Source: Lunularia cruciata (taxonomy: Eukaryota; Streptophyta; Marchantiopsida; Lunulariales; Lunulariaceae). Taken from it: 64,000 nucleotides of DNA. Shown here one piece after another: positions 33,000-44,734 of the stretch. The notes beneath the pieces are model-generated. The model was given only the letters and a program-made list of their open reading frames with translations, was not told the DNA's origin and ran no database searches. The position numbers were made by a program, and so were the translations under genes. The stretch is taken from positions 36,747,034 through 36,811,033 of the forward strand of contig OX419762.1 in NCBI GenBank assembly GCA_948567375.1, written 5' to 3'. The first letter of the stretch is position 1. Each line of letters opens with the position of its first letter.

Positions 33000-34900
33000 A
33001 ACTATACTACCTTAAGCTGATGCTGTTTTTCCACCTGTGGGCGAATGCAGTTTATGCAACAAGCGAAGAAGAAACCCCTTTATAGCGGCTGTTCGCACTC
33101 TCCCGTTCTGAAGAAGGCATACATGCCTTGCGTCTACCGTCGATCTATCGCAGGATTGATTGTAAAGTCTTGCTCTTGACTGCATATCAGTCCGTTGTGC
33201 GTCCGAAGTCATAGATGGATACTAGTATTGTTCTTCACGAAATTCACGTGGACGTAAAAATGCGGCCAAGTCGGAAAGCAGATCCAGGTCCCAGTGAATT
33301 ATCCATGTACTATCTCGACATATTCAATTTCCACACAAGCCAGACGGATACATGCGCTTTTCAAACTCGGTAGCCTAACAGTCCTAGCTTAAGTACAATT
33401 CCGGATGTTGTGGAGAGCCTATAGATTGTGCAAAGATTTTTGATAAGTAGTGCAAGCTCCTACATTGAGATTTTGAAGAAGAAGGAGGTGCCACCTACAT
33501 TGCTCCTTTTGCGATGCATTACTTCATGGGGACAAATTGGCTAGCAAAGAAAGAAAGAGGTTCCACATACATTTCCATCTTGCAAGTTATTTTGAGTCAA
33601 AACCTGAAGGACCTACAAAGATTGCCAAGTATCAACTGCCAATGCTAAGTTTGCATAGATAGGCCAATTTGTGCATGAAGATGAAGAAATTGCCTTGCCA
33701 AAGGCACCAAAGAGGAAGAAAACAAAACCAAAGAAGAAACCACTTCCTCTAGCAAGAAGTCAAAAGCAAGTGTACAAATTGTTGAAGTGCACTCTTTGGA
33801 AGATGAAGCCAAGGACATTGAAGTAGCTGAAGGTGATGAGAGAAAGGAGTATAGATCCTTCACTCTACAAGGTTCAACCTTTGCTTCAGAAGACAAGGAC
33901 AAAGGAGAAAAACCTAGGAAGATGCCTAGTTTGCTCCACATATGACAACCCAACAAGTATCACTTTTGCAATAATTGATGAGTAGTCGTTCATTTGCATA
34001 AGATACTTGTCAAGAATGGTCAAATGCACAATAAAATATAACACTTCAGTTCTTCTTGGTTGCATCTTTAGTCTCTTTTGTAGAAACCACACCCAAAAGA
34101 GAGTAGCAAGCAGTCAATCAGAATCTTGTTACAATTTAATAATACCCAAAATCACAATTCTTCAAAATCCTCTCCAAATTCATATTGATTGTGATGATTC
34201 AGTTGCTTCAAAGACGGCTACTTCACCATGAAGTGTCTTTGCCTTGGAATTGTATTCCAACACTCCATTGAAAGTACAACTTCCTCAGTCAAAGAACTTT
34301 GCATCAATCCAGATAGAGAAGATTTAATTTATCTTCTAGCATTCTACATCCATGTTTTAACTCTCTCATGGTTAGACCCTTTCCGGTGTAATTGAATTTT
34401 CAATCTCTAGCATCTTTATAAGACTCATTTACCATGCACACTTCTTGTAGAGCTAGTCACCATTCATTGTAAGAGAAAATCTTGTCCCATGTTGTACAAG
34501 GTAAGTGACAATATAACTACACTTTTCTGCACATATTTCTTACTATTCCCACCATGAATTTGACTAAAATATTCAAGATCATCTAAATAGTATAATATTT
34601 GAGTAATCATCCAGAACTTGTCTTCATCACCCTTTGCTCCTTTGCTAGTGCCAGTGGTGAATCTGGATGCGGGAGCTCCCTTTGCTCCTCCTATTCTTGT
34701 GATTGTGGATGTGGGAATTGAAGTTACCATTTTCTTGAGCAACTCTTGAAATTGGAGAGGGAGAGGGGGAAATGGAGCATAGAATGTGAACTTGAATATT
34801 TCTTATACTCTCCATCTCAATGCTCTTGGAGTCCTAGAGTTTTAGGCACCTGATTCAATTTACGGCCCGTATAACTATCTAGTTTGTCAAAGAGGCGGCT
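33000..34900. other. region without recognised genes
   Basis: A + strand Lys-rich stretch near 33,690-33,780 ('PKAPKRKKTKPKKKP') is open only over a short range. I recognise no family. The region from about 33,440 may be an old transposon body but I cannot place it. Confidence 0.4.
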
Positions 34901-34910
34901 TGTTTATTCA

Positions 34911-35038
34911 TTCACTTGTGTTCAAACACTCTTGTCTTTGATCACCCAACACTCTTATTGCCACACCATCACAATTCACTTGTGTTTAAACCCTCTTGTC
35001 TTAGATCACTCAACACTCTTGTCACCATACCACCACAT
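34911..35038. repeat. two-copy 64-bp tandem repeat
   Basis: TTCACTTGTGTTCAAACAC... at 34,911 repeats at 34,975 with an offset of 64 bp and about ten differences. It is noncoding. Confidence 0.7.
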
Positions 35039-35929
35039 GCTTAGAGTGAAAGTCTTCAAATATTAACCCATTTATGATATTTTATTACCTTTTTCCATGA
35101 GCTCCACATGGCACAATATGTTAACGAAAAGTTTACTATAATCTGACATTTCATCTAATATTGGTACCCATAAATTTTCACTAATAAACAGCTGTACCTT
35201 AAAACTGAAACCATTTCTTTCCATATAAGACTTTATGCAACCTATGACCAGATTTTCAAGAGCATTCATTTCTTGGAACCAAAAGTTTATAGATACCTGT
35301 AAAAATATTTTTTACGGATCTTGAGGCTCTGCCTATATCTGAAACACCTTAATGTCATACAAGTTTTGATTTTCATCTTTTGTCTTATTATCTCCATTTC
35401 TATTTCTTCTTCCTCAATTAGAACCACAACATTTGGTTTATTTTGGTCATTTTAAGCATGTTACATGTTATAGCCGTAGATCATGATGGCCTCAATAATC
35501 TTACTATAGCTAGATTCAATATCTATATCAATATCAATTGGATTTTCTTCTTTTCCAAGGGATTCTTTTCATTTCATGATTTTGTTATTCAAATCAAGAA
35601 GTAGGCAATTCATTTCGATGGTTTTCACCATCTCCATTTGCTTTGGGGTTTAGCATCTTTAGAACTTCCCTCTCTTGGTTTGATGCATGGTTTGTGCATC
35701 TTCAGGACTTCAAGTCTTAGGAAAACCAACCTCAACCCTAAGCTTGACGTGGATTTTAGTCAGCCTGTGCTGGCAATGCACTATCTGGATAGATACACTT
35801 TGTTTCTACAGTCTAAAGGAGTTGCGCCTTGTGCAGAACGGTTTGGAGCAGTCCCACATTTGCTACCAACTAGGCCAATCAACTGCCACATGAGTCCATA
35901 TCAAGTTATCAAGTTAGTCCACCTCAAAG
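35039..35929. other. region without recognised genes
   Basis: A 142-codon open frame starts at 35,638 but matches no family I know and runs into the palindrome at 35,930. I do not call it a gene. Confidence 0.4.
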
Positions 35930-36091
35930 GACTCTATTGGTGCTTAGCCCCTTGTTACCTCTTTTATCTCTACCTTGTACAGCTCGATTGGGAAAGGCGA
36001 CCACGTAGGAAAACGAAGGATGGGAAGACCACATCAAGCCATACAAGGGAGAGACAAAAAAGGTAACATGGAGCTAAGCCCCAATAGAGTC
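35930..36091. repeat. 162-bp palindromic repeat (foldback/MITE-like)
   Basis: Arms of about 50 bp (35,930-35,979 and 36,042-36,091; outer ends GACTCTATTGG / CCAATAGAGTC) are imperfect reverse complements. Pairing extends further at GCTCGAT / ATCAAGC. Half-units related to it occur at 39,662-39,775, 44,735-44,830 and 45,528-45,620, so it belongs to a dispersed family. Confidence 0.75.
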
Positions 36092-36274
36092 TATATGAGA
36101 AATCTGCCCTACTGCACCTAAGATATCCGAGCTATGCAAGTTGTACGGTCTACACACAATTGAAGCATCTGAAGAAACATCACCTGATGTGATTGCTCTC
36201 TTATGGATTGCACCAACCACTACCCATAGAGCAATGGACACACACTATCTAAAATATGCTACAAAGTATGAGAG

Positions 36275-36598
36275 TGAGAGTGGTACCCCTTGACGCCTAA
36301 CATGATAAGCGCTTGCGCACTCCCTAACAAATGTATCAAATGTCGTGTCCATTGCTCCATATAAATCCAAGGCTAGAGGAACAAAGAGGTGACCTCACTG
36401 CATGCCCCTATACTTGGAGACTTTGCGACCTGATGCTGCACTCACTGCCCATCCAAGGGGATGGGAAATCACTCCCTCCAAATCTGTATCCCGCATAAGG
36501 TCTATAACCACAACATCCGCTACTATCACCTGATCATCTCGGACCAAGTATAAGTCTGCCTTGACATGTGCTGTCTACAAGGCATATGAACGCTCTCT
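36275..36598 (-). pseudogene. restriction-like endonuclease tail of the non-LTR element
   Basis: The frame of the Cys-His region continues through two TAG stops. It reads 'ADVVVIDLMRD', then 'GRKVSKYRG', a TGA, and 'HLFVPLALDLYGAMD' with 'FVRECASAYH'. The Asp box followed by a Lys-x2-Lys-Tyr box fits a PD-(D/E)xK nuclease core. The assignment is by motif order and is not certain. Confidence 0.6.
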
Positions 36599-39190
36599 CT
36601 AAGCTAAGTATCCACTCTCTTGTGCCATAGCAAATACTATGTCTCTAATGGCATCATGGGTAGCTATCCTCCGTCTTCCAAAAGGACATCGTGTCATGTG
36701 GACCGCTGCTGCATCTAGTGTAGAACCACACTCACAAGTTAGTAATGAAGATGCAGATGGGTGGACCAAACCTAGGCAAAACTTCATCGATCTAGAGAAA
36801 GTAGCTGGTGCAAGTCGAGAAGCCCTAATGCACGGTCGAGCTAGGATCCAAGAGTCTGCACCCTTGCGGGAGCAAGAGCATAGACATGCTCTAGTAGCAT
36901 GAGGAATGGACGAGTCAACTAAGAGAGAATGAAGCATATGCTCACATTATCGCTCCATCAAGGAAGACTATAAACCTCTAGTCCAATCCGATGATAGTGA
37001 AGCAAAAGGTGGAAAATCCTCTTGTGCTTGTAGGGATAGACTATCTTTTATCTACCGCAATAATGCCTGGAGAGAAAAGGATCCTCCCTCCACCTCTATC
37101 ACATAAGTCTCCAAACCGGCCTATCAGCAACCACAAAACAAGAGGAAAGTAGGGGTGCCAAGAGAGCCCAACTACCCAAAAATGCTATAGGTACCGTCTC
37201 CTCCATAGAAAGCAAGCCAACCCCTCCACATGAGATTGGCAGAGCTGTCTGTCTACGTGCCAAATCCATTGTCACACACTCAAAAGTCCCTGGTCCAATA
37301 ATATCACCAAACACTCCCATAATCCTTCTATCAAATGCTCTCAAATGTCATAGGAAGGACGGTGAGAGGAGAACTGTACAGATGAGGTAGGATGGTTGAC
37401 AAGCAATACTGGAAGAGTATACCAAATGCCACCTGCGGATCTCCTAGTAATGTAAGGTCATCCACATGGAGAACATCCTCTGCAAGGGCATCGTCTAAGA
37501 AGCGTGTGACAAAATCCTTTAATCATACTAGCACTCCAAGAACATGAAGTCCATCTATAGATATGATACACCCCTCTTGAAGCTCAAGGTGAGGAGGGGT
37601 ACCTAAAGGGGACCATGCCCTACATTTTGACACCTTGACTCTCAAGCCTACTAGATGTAGCTCGATGGTCAAGTAGTCAAAGGCCTGCCTAATATGATCT
37701 ACAAGGCCTACGATGTATCATCTGCCAAGGAGAGCAATACACAACTTGGCATGGCCAAAGTAGTAGATGGGAGAGCTCTAGAGTGAGCTATGGCAAATAA
37801 GGGCCCTCCCAAAGGATCTCCCTGACGTGTACCAACAATTGCCTCCAAGACGGTGACTCCCTCTTGTGAACCACCATGCTGGTAGTAAAGGGAAGCAAGA
37901 GAGCCATAAAAAGACTGCACAAAAGGAATGAGAATTGCCAAGGATCCACCAGCCTCCCTAAGCTCTCTAAAGATGGATGCACGTGAGACGCTATTAAAAG
38001 TGTTCTCAACATCCACCTGTAGGATGACCCACTCCGGATGGATATCTAGGAGTGCTCTTATGCCTAGTGATATAGCCTCACATCCTCCAAGTGTAGCTAC
38101 TCCAAACTGATATGGACTAAGGTGCTATCGAAAGTGAGAATGATGCTGAAGGACGATGGTATGATTGACCAAACAAAAAAGATCTCTCCAATAGCAATCG
38201 GTCTAATGCCTCATGTGTCCTTCTCCATAGAGAGAAGTAGATTAGCACCTAGCACCCGACTAACAGACATAGGAATGTCTCCTCTCGTTACTATTGCAGC
38301 CATCTGAAACAACTCGGTAAAACCACTAAAAGGATCATCTGCCTAGAAGCAATCGCTAAGGTGCTCATAAACCATCCCCGACAAGTCTCCTTAGGAAAGG
38401 CAAGGGGCAGTGCACAATGCTCATGCAAATAGTGACCTATCAAGACATAAAGGTTGCTCAGGTTGATAATCTAAGACCTCTAGTGGTAGTCCCTCTACTG
38501 CTATAGGATGCAATGAGCGTAAGGAAGAGATGGGGTCATCAGTATGCCTTGCTATAGACAAAGGATGTAGCGCTCGTGCTACTCTACTAAACTCTCCCGC
38601 GTGACCAAATGTCGTACATCATCGTAATCAAGTGGAATCTGTGGTATCCAGAGGCGATGCTTGTCTCCTAATTTATGAAGCCCTAATAGACTCCTCCTAA
38701 AGAGCTGCCCAATCCCCCACTCGGAATCAACAAAATCTAGCAGCCACCTCTCTATGCCCCGCACGTACCCCTCTAGCATAACAAAGACACCATTGGGGGA
38801 GTAGGAGGAATAGGAACCATGCTAACTCGTCCAAGGCATCACGTGCCAAACGATCCAATGGTAGGCAGAAAGCCTGTCTAGCCTCATCATGGAGTGTGCG
38901 GAGTAGCCTATGGAATAGATATGGACATGGAAAACTAGTCTCAAATAACCCCAAAATGCAACCCGCCTGAGAAGCTAACCACTCCCACGACTCGATCGGT
39001 ATCCCAAGAACGATAAACGAAGGTATAGAAGAAGCGTGCGTAATCCCGAGTGTCATTGGTGTTGATATGGTCACTTGTCTCACGTGGACATCCCAAGTGG
39101 TCCAATCATAGTCCTTGTGCATCCTTCACACATGGGTCTTTACCCCTTGAGGGGTGAAGCGTCCGTGACACACCAAACATGGTATATCCA
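36599..39190 (-). pseudogene. polyprotein of the RLE-type non-LTR element
   Basis: N-terminal finger: 'PCLVCHGRFTPQGVKTHV', a TGA, then Arg-Met-His, a CxxC...H...H pattern. RT: 'QVDVENTFNSVSRASIF' (domain A), 'GTRQGDPLGGPLFA' (domain B) and 'SLADD' (catalytic domain C, about 37,722-37,708). After 37,344: 'LPISCGGVGLLSMEE'. At 36,937-36,599: 'LTCECGSTLDAAAVHMTRC' and 'ATHDAIRDIV', the Cys-Cys-His-Cys finger expected before the endonuclease. It would have copied its RNA at a nicked target. Confidence 0.75.
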
Positions 39191-39300
39191 GACCCGCTCC
39201 CGACAACCCCACATGGGAAGGTGTAGCCATGGCTAGCACAAGAATAATGATAGTAACACATGCTGCTTCTCTCCATATCTCCCCATAGCTGCAAAATCAC

Positions 39301-39799
39301 AACCCCTCACATCCCAACTCACATAAAAAAATAATCTTTTCAAACACTAAAATCTATAAGTTTTCATCACTTTCAATTTTCATCTCCAAAATTTTTAAAT
39401 TAAATTCACATGGAACTTAATCATGAAAACCGATAGCTTAGAAATGAAAATTCTTTACCCATCACTCTCAATGTATAATGATCACTCTAAACCCTAAAAA
39501 AATTGAAAATTTCATAACTTTCTATTCCATTGGGTGCTCGATTGGGGTTTTTTCCATCCTTCGTTGTTCATATGCGATTGCCTTTTTCTATCCTCAAACC
39601 TGCCAGCTATGACAAACTCCTGTCACCTACACGTCAGCATTTGGAATATTGTTAAGTCTTTTCTGTTTTCTGTGGGCCGAGCCCCATGTTATCTTATTAT
39701 GGTCTCTTTCTTGTACGATTCGATAGGGTCTTCCCATCCTTCGTTTTTCCTACGCGGTCGCCTTTTTCAATCTTTTCTGCGGACCTAGGGTGTCGTTAA
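39301..39799. other. noncoding region with palindrome-family half-units
   Basis: GGGCCGAGCCCCATGTTATC to CGCGGTCGCC (39,675-39,770) resembles the left/loop part of the palindrome at 35,930. A weaker copy is at 39,529-39,600. No gene was seen. Confidence 0.5.
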
Positions 39800-40996
39800 G
39801 TCTAAGTGCCAAAATTCAGATACTGTTAAGTCCTCTGTCCACAAACGTGTTCTGTCTTCCGCGACTATGTGGTTATGGTTGGACCGCATCACCTTTTTCG
39901 TTTGGTTCTTTGTCATCCGATCTTGAGTGAAATCAGTATTAAACGGGTATCGTTTCTTTTCCTCTTGGTCATATTCATCATATTTACAAATAAATTTCAC
40001 GACTTTGACAAAATTCACTATTTGCAAATTTTAATTTTATTTAATTTTCGTAAGTTCTAATTTTCACCTCTCTTTCGGTATTATAATGGATCATTCACTG
40101 ATGATTTTTAATCAATATTTATTCAAATGTTTATTCTGTACTTACACTTGTCAAAAATATATTTCTCCCACAGTCCATGTTATATGAGAGCTGACATGAT
40201 GTGCTCTTAGATAAACTTCCAAACTATTGGAGTTGCTAAGAAAAACTCCATTATTTTTTGGTTGTTGCATGAGAAATCACGATTCATCATGGAAAGAGAG
40301 ATCACGTACATTGTGTGCACGCTATCCTTATCATTTGCACAATAACTCCGAATATATGTCCTACAAAACCTGGGTTTTCGCTGGTTCTGGATCTATTTTC
40401 ACTGAGTTTCTTAGAACACCTTTGTTGAATCAATATCAATTCCGTCGATGGAAATGATAAAGAAATTTAGTATGAGAATGGAGACTAATTGTCATATCGT
40501 ACATTGTAGAATTAGAGTTGTCCTTTCTAGACGGAGAATTATCTTAATCTCTATCAATTGTTCACACGCCAACCTACAGTTGGTAGGATGGACACAGTTG
40601 ACGGTACAGTAGGAAGAGATACTGTAAATGTGGGTTTTCCGCCGTCTTTTGGTAATCAAGTAGAGGCCAGTACAAAACAGACCGTGGATTTGATAGACAA
40701 GGAGTGGACCAACTCATACACAAAAAAATCATATTTTCTTGAATTATTCATATTTTATTGTTCAGAAAAACGAGCACTGGTCTGTATCTGGGCTGTTCTT
40801 CCTGATTCTGTACCGTATTGCTACTTACAAGGAATTACAAGCAAGCGTCTAACCGTTGCACAATCCGTACGTAAGCTTTCAGCTAAAAAAGTAACGAGAG
40901 CTTTTCATGTACACTCAGCGAAAAGATTTGTGGATACGTTTCAAGCTATTTTCATTCCCACGTACAATGGTTTCCACATCTTGTTGATTGTTTCAG

Positions 40997-41255
40997 GACG
41001 AGGTTGATCTGCTGCTCCAGGACGTTGCTTACCATCTGCTCGTTATAGCAAACTTGGCCACTCCTATTGCAGTCGGCAATTAGAACTTTCGCGTATTTGA
41101 CCACTCCTGCTCGTCTACTTGCTCCCCTACTCTTGTTTTGACGAGACCTTCGAGGATAGATTTCCTAAATCGTTTGCGAAGCTTCCATGCCCTCAGTACC
41201 CTGAATGCGAGGAGTGGCAGAAGAATGCACACAAGTATGCACGAGACAATAATTA
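40997..41255 (+). pseudogene. NLR gene fragment in duplication copy 1
   Basis: A TTGTTTCAG acceptor is followed at 40,997-41,083 by sequence matching the start of exon 2 of the NLR gene (51,866 onward): 'DEVDLLLQDVAYHLLVIANLA' in place of 'GEVDSLLQDVRHHPLVLANLA'. A second match at 41,155-41,255 ('KSFAKL', 'YPECEEWQKNAHKYARD') corresponds to the exon 2 end (about 52,580-52,666). About 600 bp of exon is missing between. A TAG ends the first part. It is a truncated relative of the NLR, not a functional gene. Confidence 0.85.
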
Positions 41256-41840
41256 ATCTCCCCTATCCAATTTGCTGAATGAACGCCCAATACCGGGCTT
41301 AATATGACCAAGAGTAAAGGTCTGGCTCAACTTGATATTACTGTAGCATTTCTCTTGTATTCGTTATGTCGTTAGGACAAGGACCATGAGAGGTTCAGAA
41401 ATGAAGGTGTTTTCAGCAAATAAACATTTTATTAGATCTGTTTCTCATTGAAATTTATGCCTCTCAGAGCCTGAATAAAACCAGAGAGCCTGTGTCGTTC
41501 AATGCAGTGTCCAGGACAAGCAAGATTCACCTGTCGTCTGCCTCGTAAAATCCATCAACGTAGACCAATTCTGGCCTATTCAGTTTTCCTGCTTTGAGAA
41601 AATTGTCTAGTTTTCAATCGCAGAACATTCCTTGTTCCAATTCCGTTCAATCACATGATATACATCAGTACCTTAATGTCTCTGCGTTCTTTACAATTCA
41701 GCCTTGACTGCAATACTTTGAGACTTGTTTTACTTCGTCCCATCTTTCATCTCCTAGTGAGCATGAACGTGTGGTAGTTTCCCTACCCAACTTCCTGAGC
41801 TTCACTGATTTCGTTTAATCTCTGTCCTCACTACATGCAG

Positions 41841-42798
41841 GCCGGAAAGGCCTGTTTCAGGTGCGCAGGACGTGGAGGTGCCAGATAATCGATCTGTCAA
41901 GATCCAGAGTCCTGAACAGCAGCCTAAAAAATGGAAGCCGCCAGCAGGAAAACAAACGGTGATTGCAGAGAATACAAGTAATGCAGATGCTAAGTCGCAT
42001 AGTTCTAGTTTCCTGGATGTTAGCGCTGGAGTGGCATGGGTACTGATGTTTTCTTCTTCTTTATTATTCTTTACAAGAACTCTCTTCTTGTTGCTCACGT
42101 AGTATAGCTGTTTTGTTGGTGGATAGAGTTGTGACTAAAATTCCGTTTCTGCGCTGAAGGAAAGCTAGTGCACACCACTTTGTCCCGGCCGCTAGGCCAC
42201 CCAAGGCTCAGAGCTCCCAGACCTACTCATACTTTGAAGACTACTCAAAGTCTTACCTGTACAAAATCCACCACGATCAAATGAACCGCGTCCAAGGACT
42301 CTTTCACATAGTGCACGAACTTTTACCTCTCTATTCAGTGAAGATGACGGTGAGGAAGATCTCTTTGGTAGCGAATTTCCCAAGAAGCCGAGCGTCTTCA
42401 CGATTGGATCACTCCGGTTCGAGAGAGACAGTCTGCATTAAACTTCTCTTCTGATTTTCAGAGCAGGGGCCGAGGTGAAAGCAAAGGACGCTGATGTTAT
42501 TTCTGAAGCCATGAAACCTTCGCTAGCCCCATCCAAGGATCCAGTGTCAGTTTTGACCTGTGAAACAACTTAGAAGAAAGTGGGTGATGGCGATCTGTGG
42601 TCTGGAAACTCCACTGCTAAACTATCGTCGCTTCTATTTGGAGACGATGATACCGATAACGAAGATGCATTGTTTGGACCTCTCCGTGAGAAGTATTCAA
42701 GAGGAAGCAGTGATTGGTTAGCATCGACCTCATCTTTCTCCCCAGCAAAGAGCACCTCCGCTCGACGGATGGCAGGGAATTCTCTCTTTGGCGATTAG
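41841..42798 (+). pseudogene. relic with LF-acidic-LF motifs, WASHC2/FAM21-like, copy 1
   Basis: After a CTACATGCAG acceptor a frame reads 'DVEVPDNRSVKIQSPEQQ' and 'KKWKPPAGKQTV'. Another block reads 'SLFSEDDGEEDLFGSEFPKKP' in part (42,328-42,390). After a TCTGATTTTCAG acceptor near 42,460, a block reads 'LLFGDDDTDNEDALFG' (42,628-42,678) and ends 'NSLFGD' before TAG at 42,796. LF, acidic residues, LF is the signature repeat of the WASHC2/FAM21 tail, which binds retromer. A TAG at 42,571-42,573 interrupts the last block. Identification rests on two motifs only. An unrelated acidic protein remains possible. Confidence 0.5.
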
Positions 42799-43239
42799 AG
42801 TTTGTAACTGTGACCAACTATTTCATTGGTCACTGGCGTAGCTTCTTTTACTGGGACTTTTAGTGCCTATGCTAATTTAGAACGAACATTTTAGAAAATC
42901 GCTATACATTGGAGACGCACAGTCCCTTCAGCGGGTAGTCGGCTCGTATATTGCGTTGTAACAACCTCCTGGGAAATAGCGTAGTCATATCATCTTCCAT
43001 GTATAGTCCAATACGTGCCACAGAACACTAGGAAAATTTGCTGATTGATAGCACATTCATCCTACATACTTCACCTGAAGGTTATACCTACCACTATTGG
43101 AGTTGGATGAAGAAATTTCTTTCATTTAGGAAAAGACCGTGTAGAATGGAGGCTATGCACGTGCTCAGTCACCTCAGGAGATAAAAGGTAAAACTAGTGC
43201 TATATTTTCCGGAAAAAACGGAGTTTGGTTAGTCTTCTA

Positions 43240-44520
43240 TATTCATCAATTTCCATTGTTCACCACTAAGCAAGCCAGTAGAAGGGAGAAAGCTTACTCG
43301 GTTGCTAAGCGCCTTCCAAGCATTAGGATTCTTTATTAATCTGGTTCCACACTTGCCAAGAAACCGCACCCGCATCCCTAGGCCGCTGGTCGATTTCGGT
43401 GCGCTCGAAGCCCGATATCTTATGACAGTCACTGACTCACAAGTGGAAGCTTGGTAGCAGTGTGTGACTGGGAAAGGTACTCGCAGCTCGTGGGTATATT
43501 TGTCTACGACTTTACGCACGCCACCCTTGTGGCTGGGCGTTCTTAGTACCAGCGGAACGAAAAGCTATAGCGTCAAGAAAGTCGGTCGATGGGATGCGAA
43601 GGAGCGCTGGGACTAGAAACTGTCACGTACGGTCGCTAATCTTTATTTTGTTTATTCGGGTAAATGCCCCCGGGCCTTTCATCTATCGTTTAGAGCCCGG
43701 AGATTCGACGCAAACCCTTTCGGCCGAATGCTATGAGTTTAAAGGGAGAGATGCTACGCACTTTGTCTCAGAACTGTGTAATCCTGCGCACCTCTCAGCT
43801 TCCACACAGGCGGGCTACCTCTCGGTGCAGATATCGTTCATTGTACTGTAAGTGGAATCAAAGCCTCATGCAGCCCAGGGAGAATCTCTGTCTGATTTTC
43901 TTACGCATCATATTCTTAGGCACCGCCCCGATAGATACTCGATTATGGGTTGCCTGGAGAGTCGGATCGAATTGCACCATATCCGTGTGCTGAACGCGGT
44001 GGAATAGTTGGCTCCAGCACCTCTAAGCGAATCTACTGCTTCCTTGCCATGTACGGTCTCATCAGGAGACCCACGAGCCACCAATGCGACTCTATGCATG
44101 CTATATCGCTGGGTCAAACAGCGCCAGCCACCGTGTTTTCCAGGAGACGATAACGACACCGCTTGAGATGCTCCGTGACGATATCCATTGAACTGAGACG
44201 GCTTGCTTCTGAGAGATTCGGCCCGGCCAGAAACTGCTTGACTAGTTTCCCCGAACAATCCCTCCTGCTTTTGCAACTCACTCCGAAAAGACTTTCAATT
44301 TGATACCCATTTTATCAAAGTGTCAAGAAACATATAGTACAAAAACACCCATGCTCAAGTCTGCCACCTTTCGGTATAGATCACGATTACAGATTGGGCT
44401 TTTGCTTTTTGAGCTGTCCTTTAGCGGCATCGCGTCACTCAGCATCACTACAAAGCCACCCCGAAAGGAGGGATACGCGTTTACCAAGTAGAATCCTGGA
44501 CCTTCGCTATAATGTTGGAA
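43240..44520. other. GC-richer, possibly organelle-derived segment, copy 1
   Basis: Composition changes sharply to GC-richer sequence with CCCCCGGGCC and CTTTCGGCCG stretches. Several 60-120-codon frames are open on both strands but match no protein I know. At 43,601-43,638 the sequence GGAGC...AGAAACTGTCACGTACGGTC resembles domain V of plant mitochondrial group II introns. I suggest a nuclear copy of mitochondrial DNA, without certainty. Confidence 0.35.
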
Positions 44521-44734
44521 ACAGTGCCCCTACAAAGTAGGGGTTGCGCATTTCTGTGTATTCAAGATAATTGAACCAACAAGAGCCCGACTGCATGATG
44601 GGACAGGATCTTATGACCGTCACGGTTTCTTGCTCACCGGTCACCGCTCTGAATACCTTCGCAACTTAAATTCAACTTAAATCCGAAGGTTTTTGAATGG
44701 TACGTTACAGTTGGCACTACAGTTTGAAGAAAGA

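Larger units (their letters stand above)
36092..39300 (-). mobile_element. non-LTR retrotransposon with restriction-like endonuclease (R2/CRE-like class)
   Basis: On the minus strand the order is a C2H2 zinc finger (39,179-39,118), a linker, reverse transcriptase (about 38,110-37,700), a Cys-His region, then a restriction-like endonuclease-type tail (about 36,560-36,290). No LTRs flank it. That order is known for early-branching non-LTR elements that use a PD-(D/E)xK endonuclease. Stops and frame breaks are frequent. Palindrome-family sequences lie at both sides (35,930-36,091 and about 39,529-39,790). Confidence 0.75.

Noticed and set aside
33645-33956. 103-codon minus-strand frame and the overlapping Lys-rich + strand stretch
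   Set aside because: Each is the shadow of the other in compositionally biased sequence; neither shows a domain.
35638-36066. 142-codon open frame
   Set aside because: Its last third reads through the palindromic repeat, and the rest matches no family I know; it is likely chance.
43229-43519. 96-codon minus-strand frame conserved in both duplication copies
   Set aside because: The conservation follows from the recent duplication of the whole segment, so it is not evidence for a gene.
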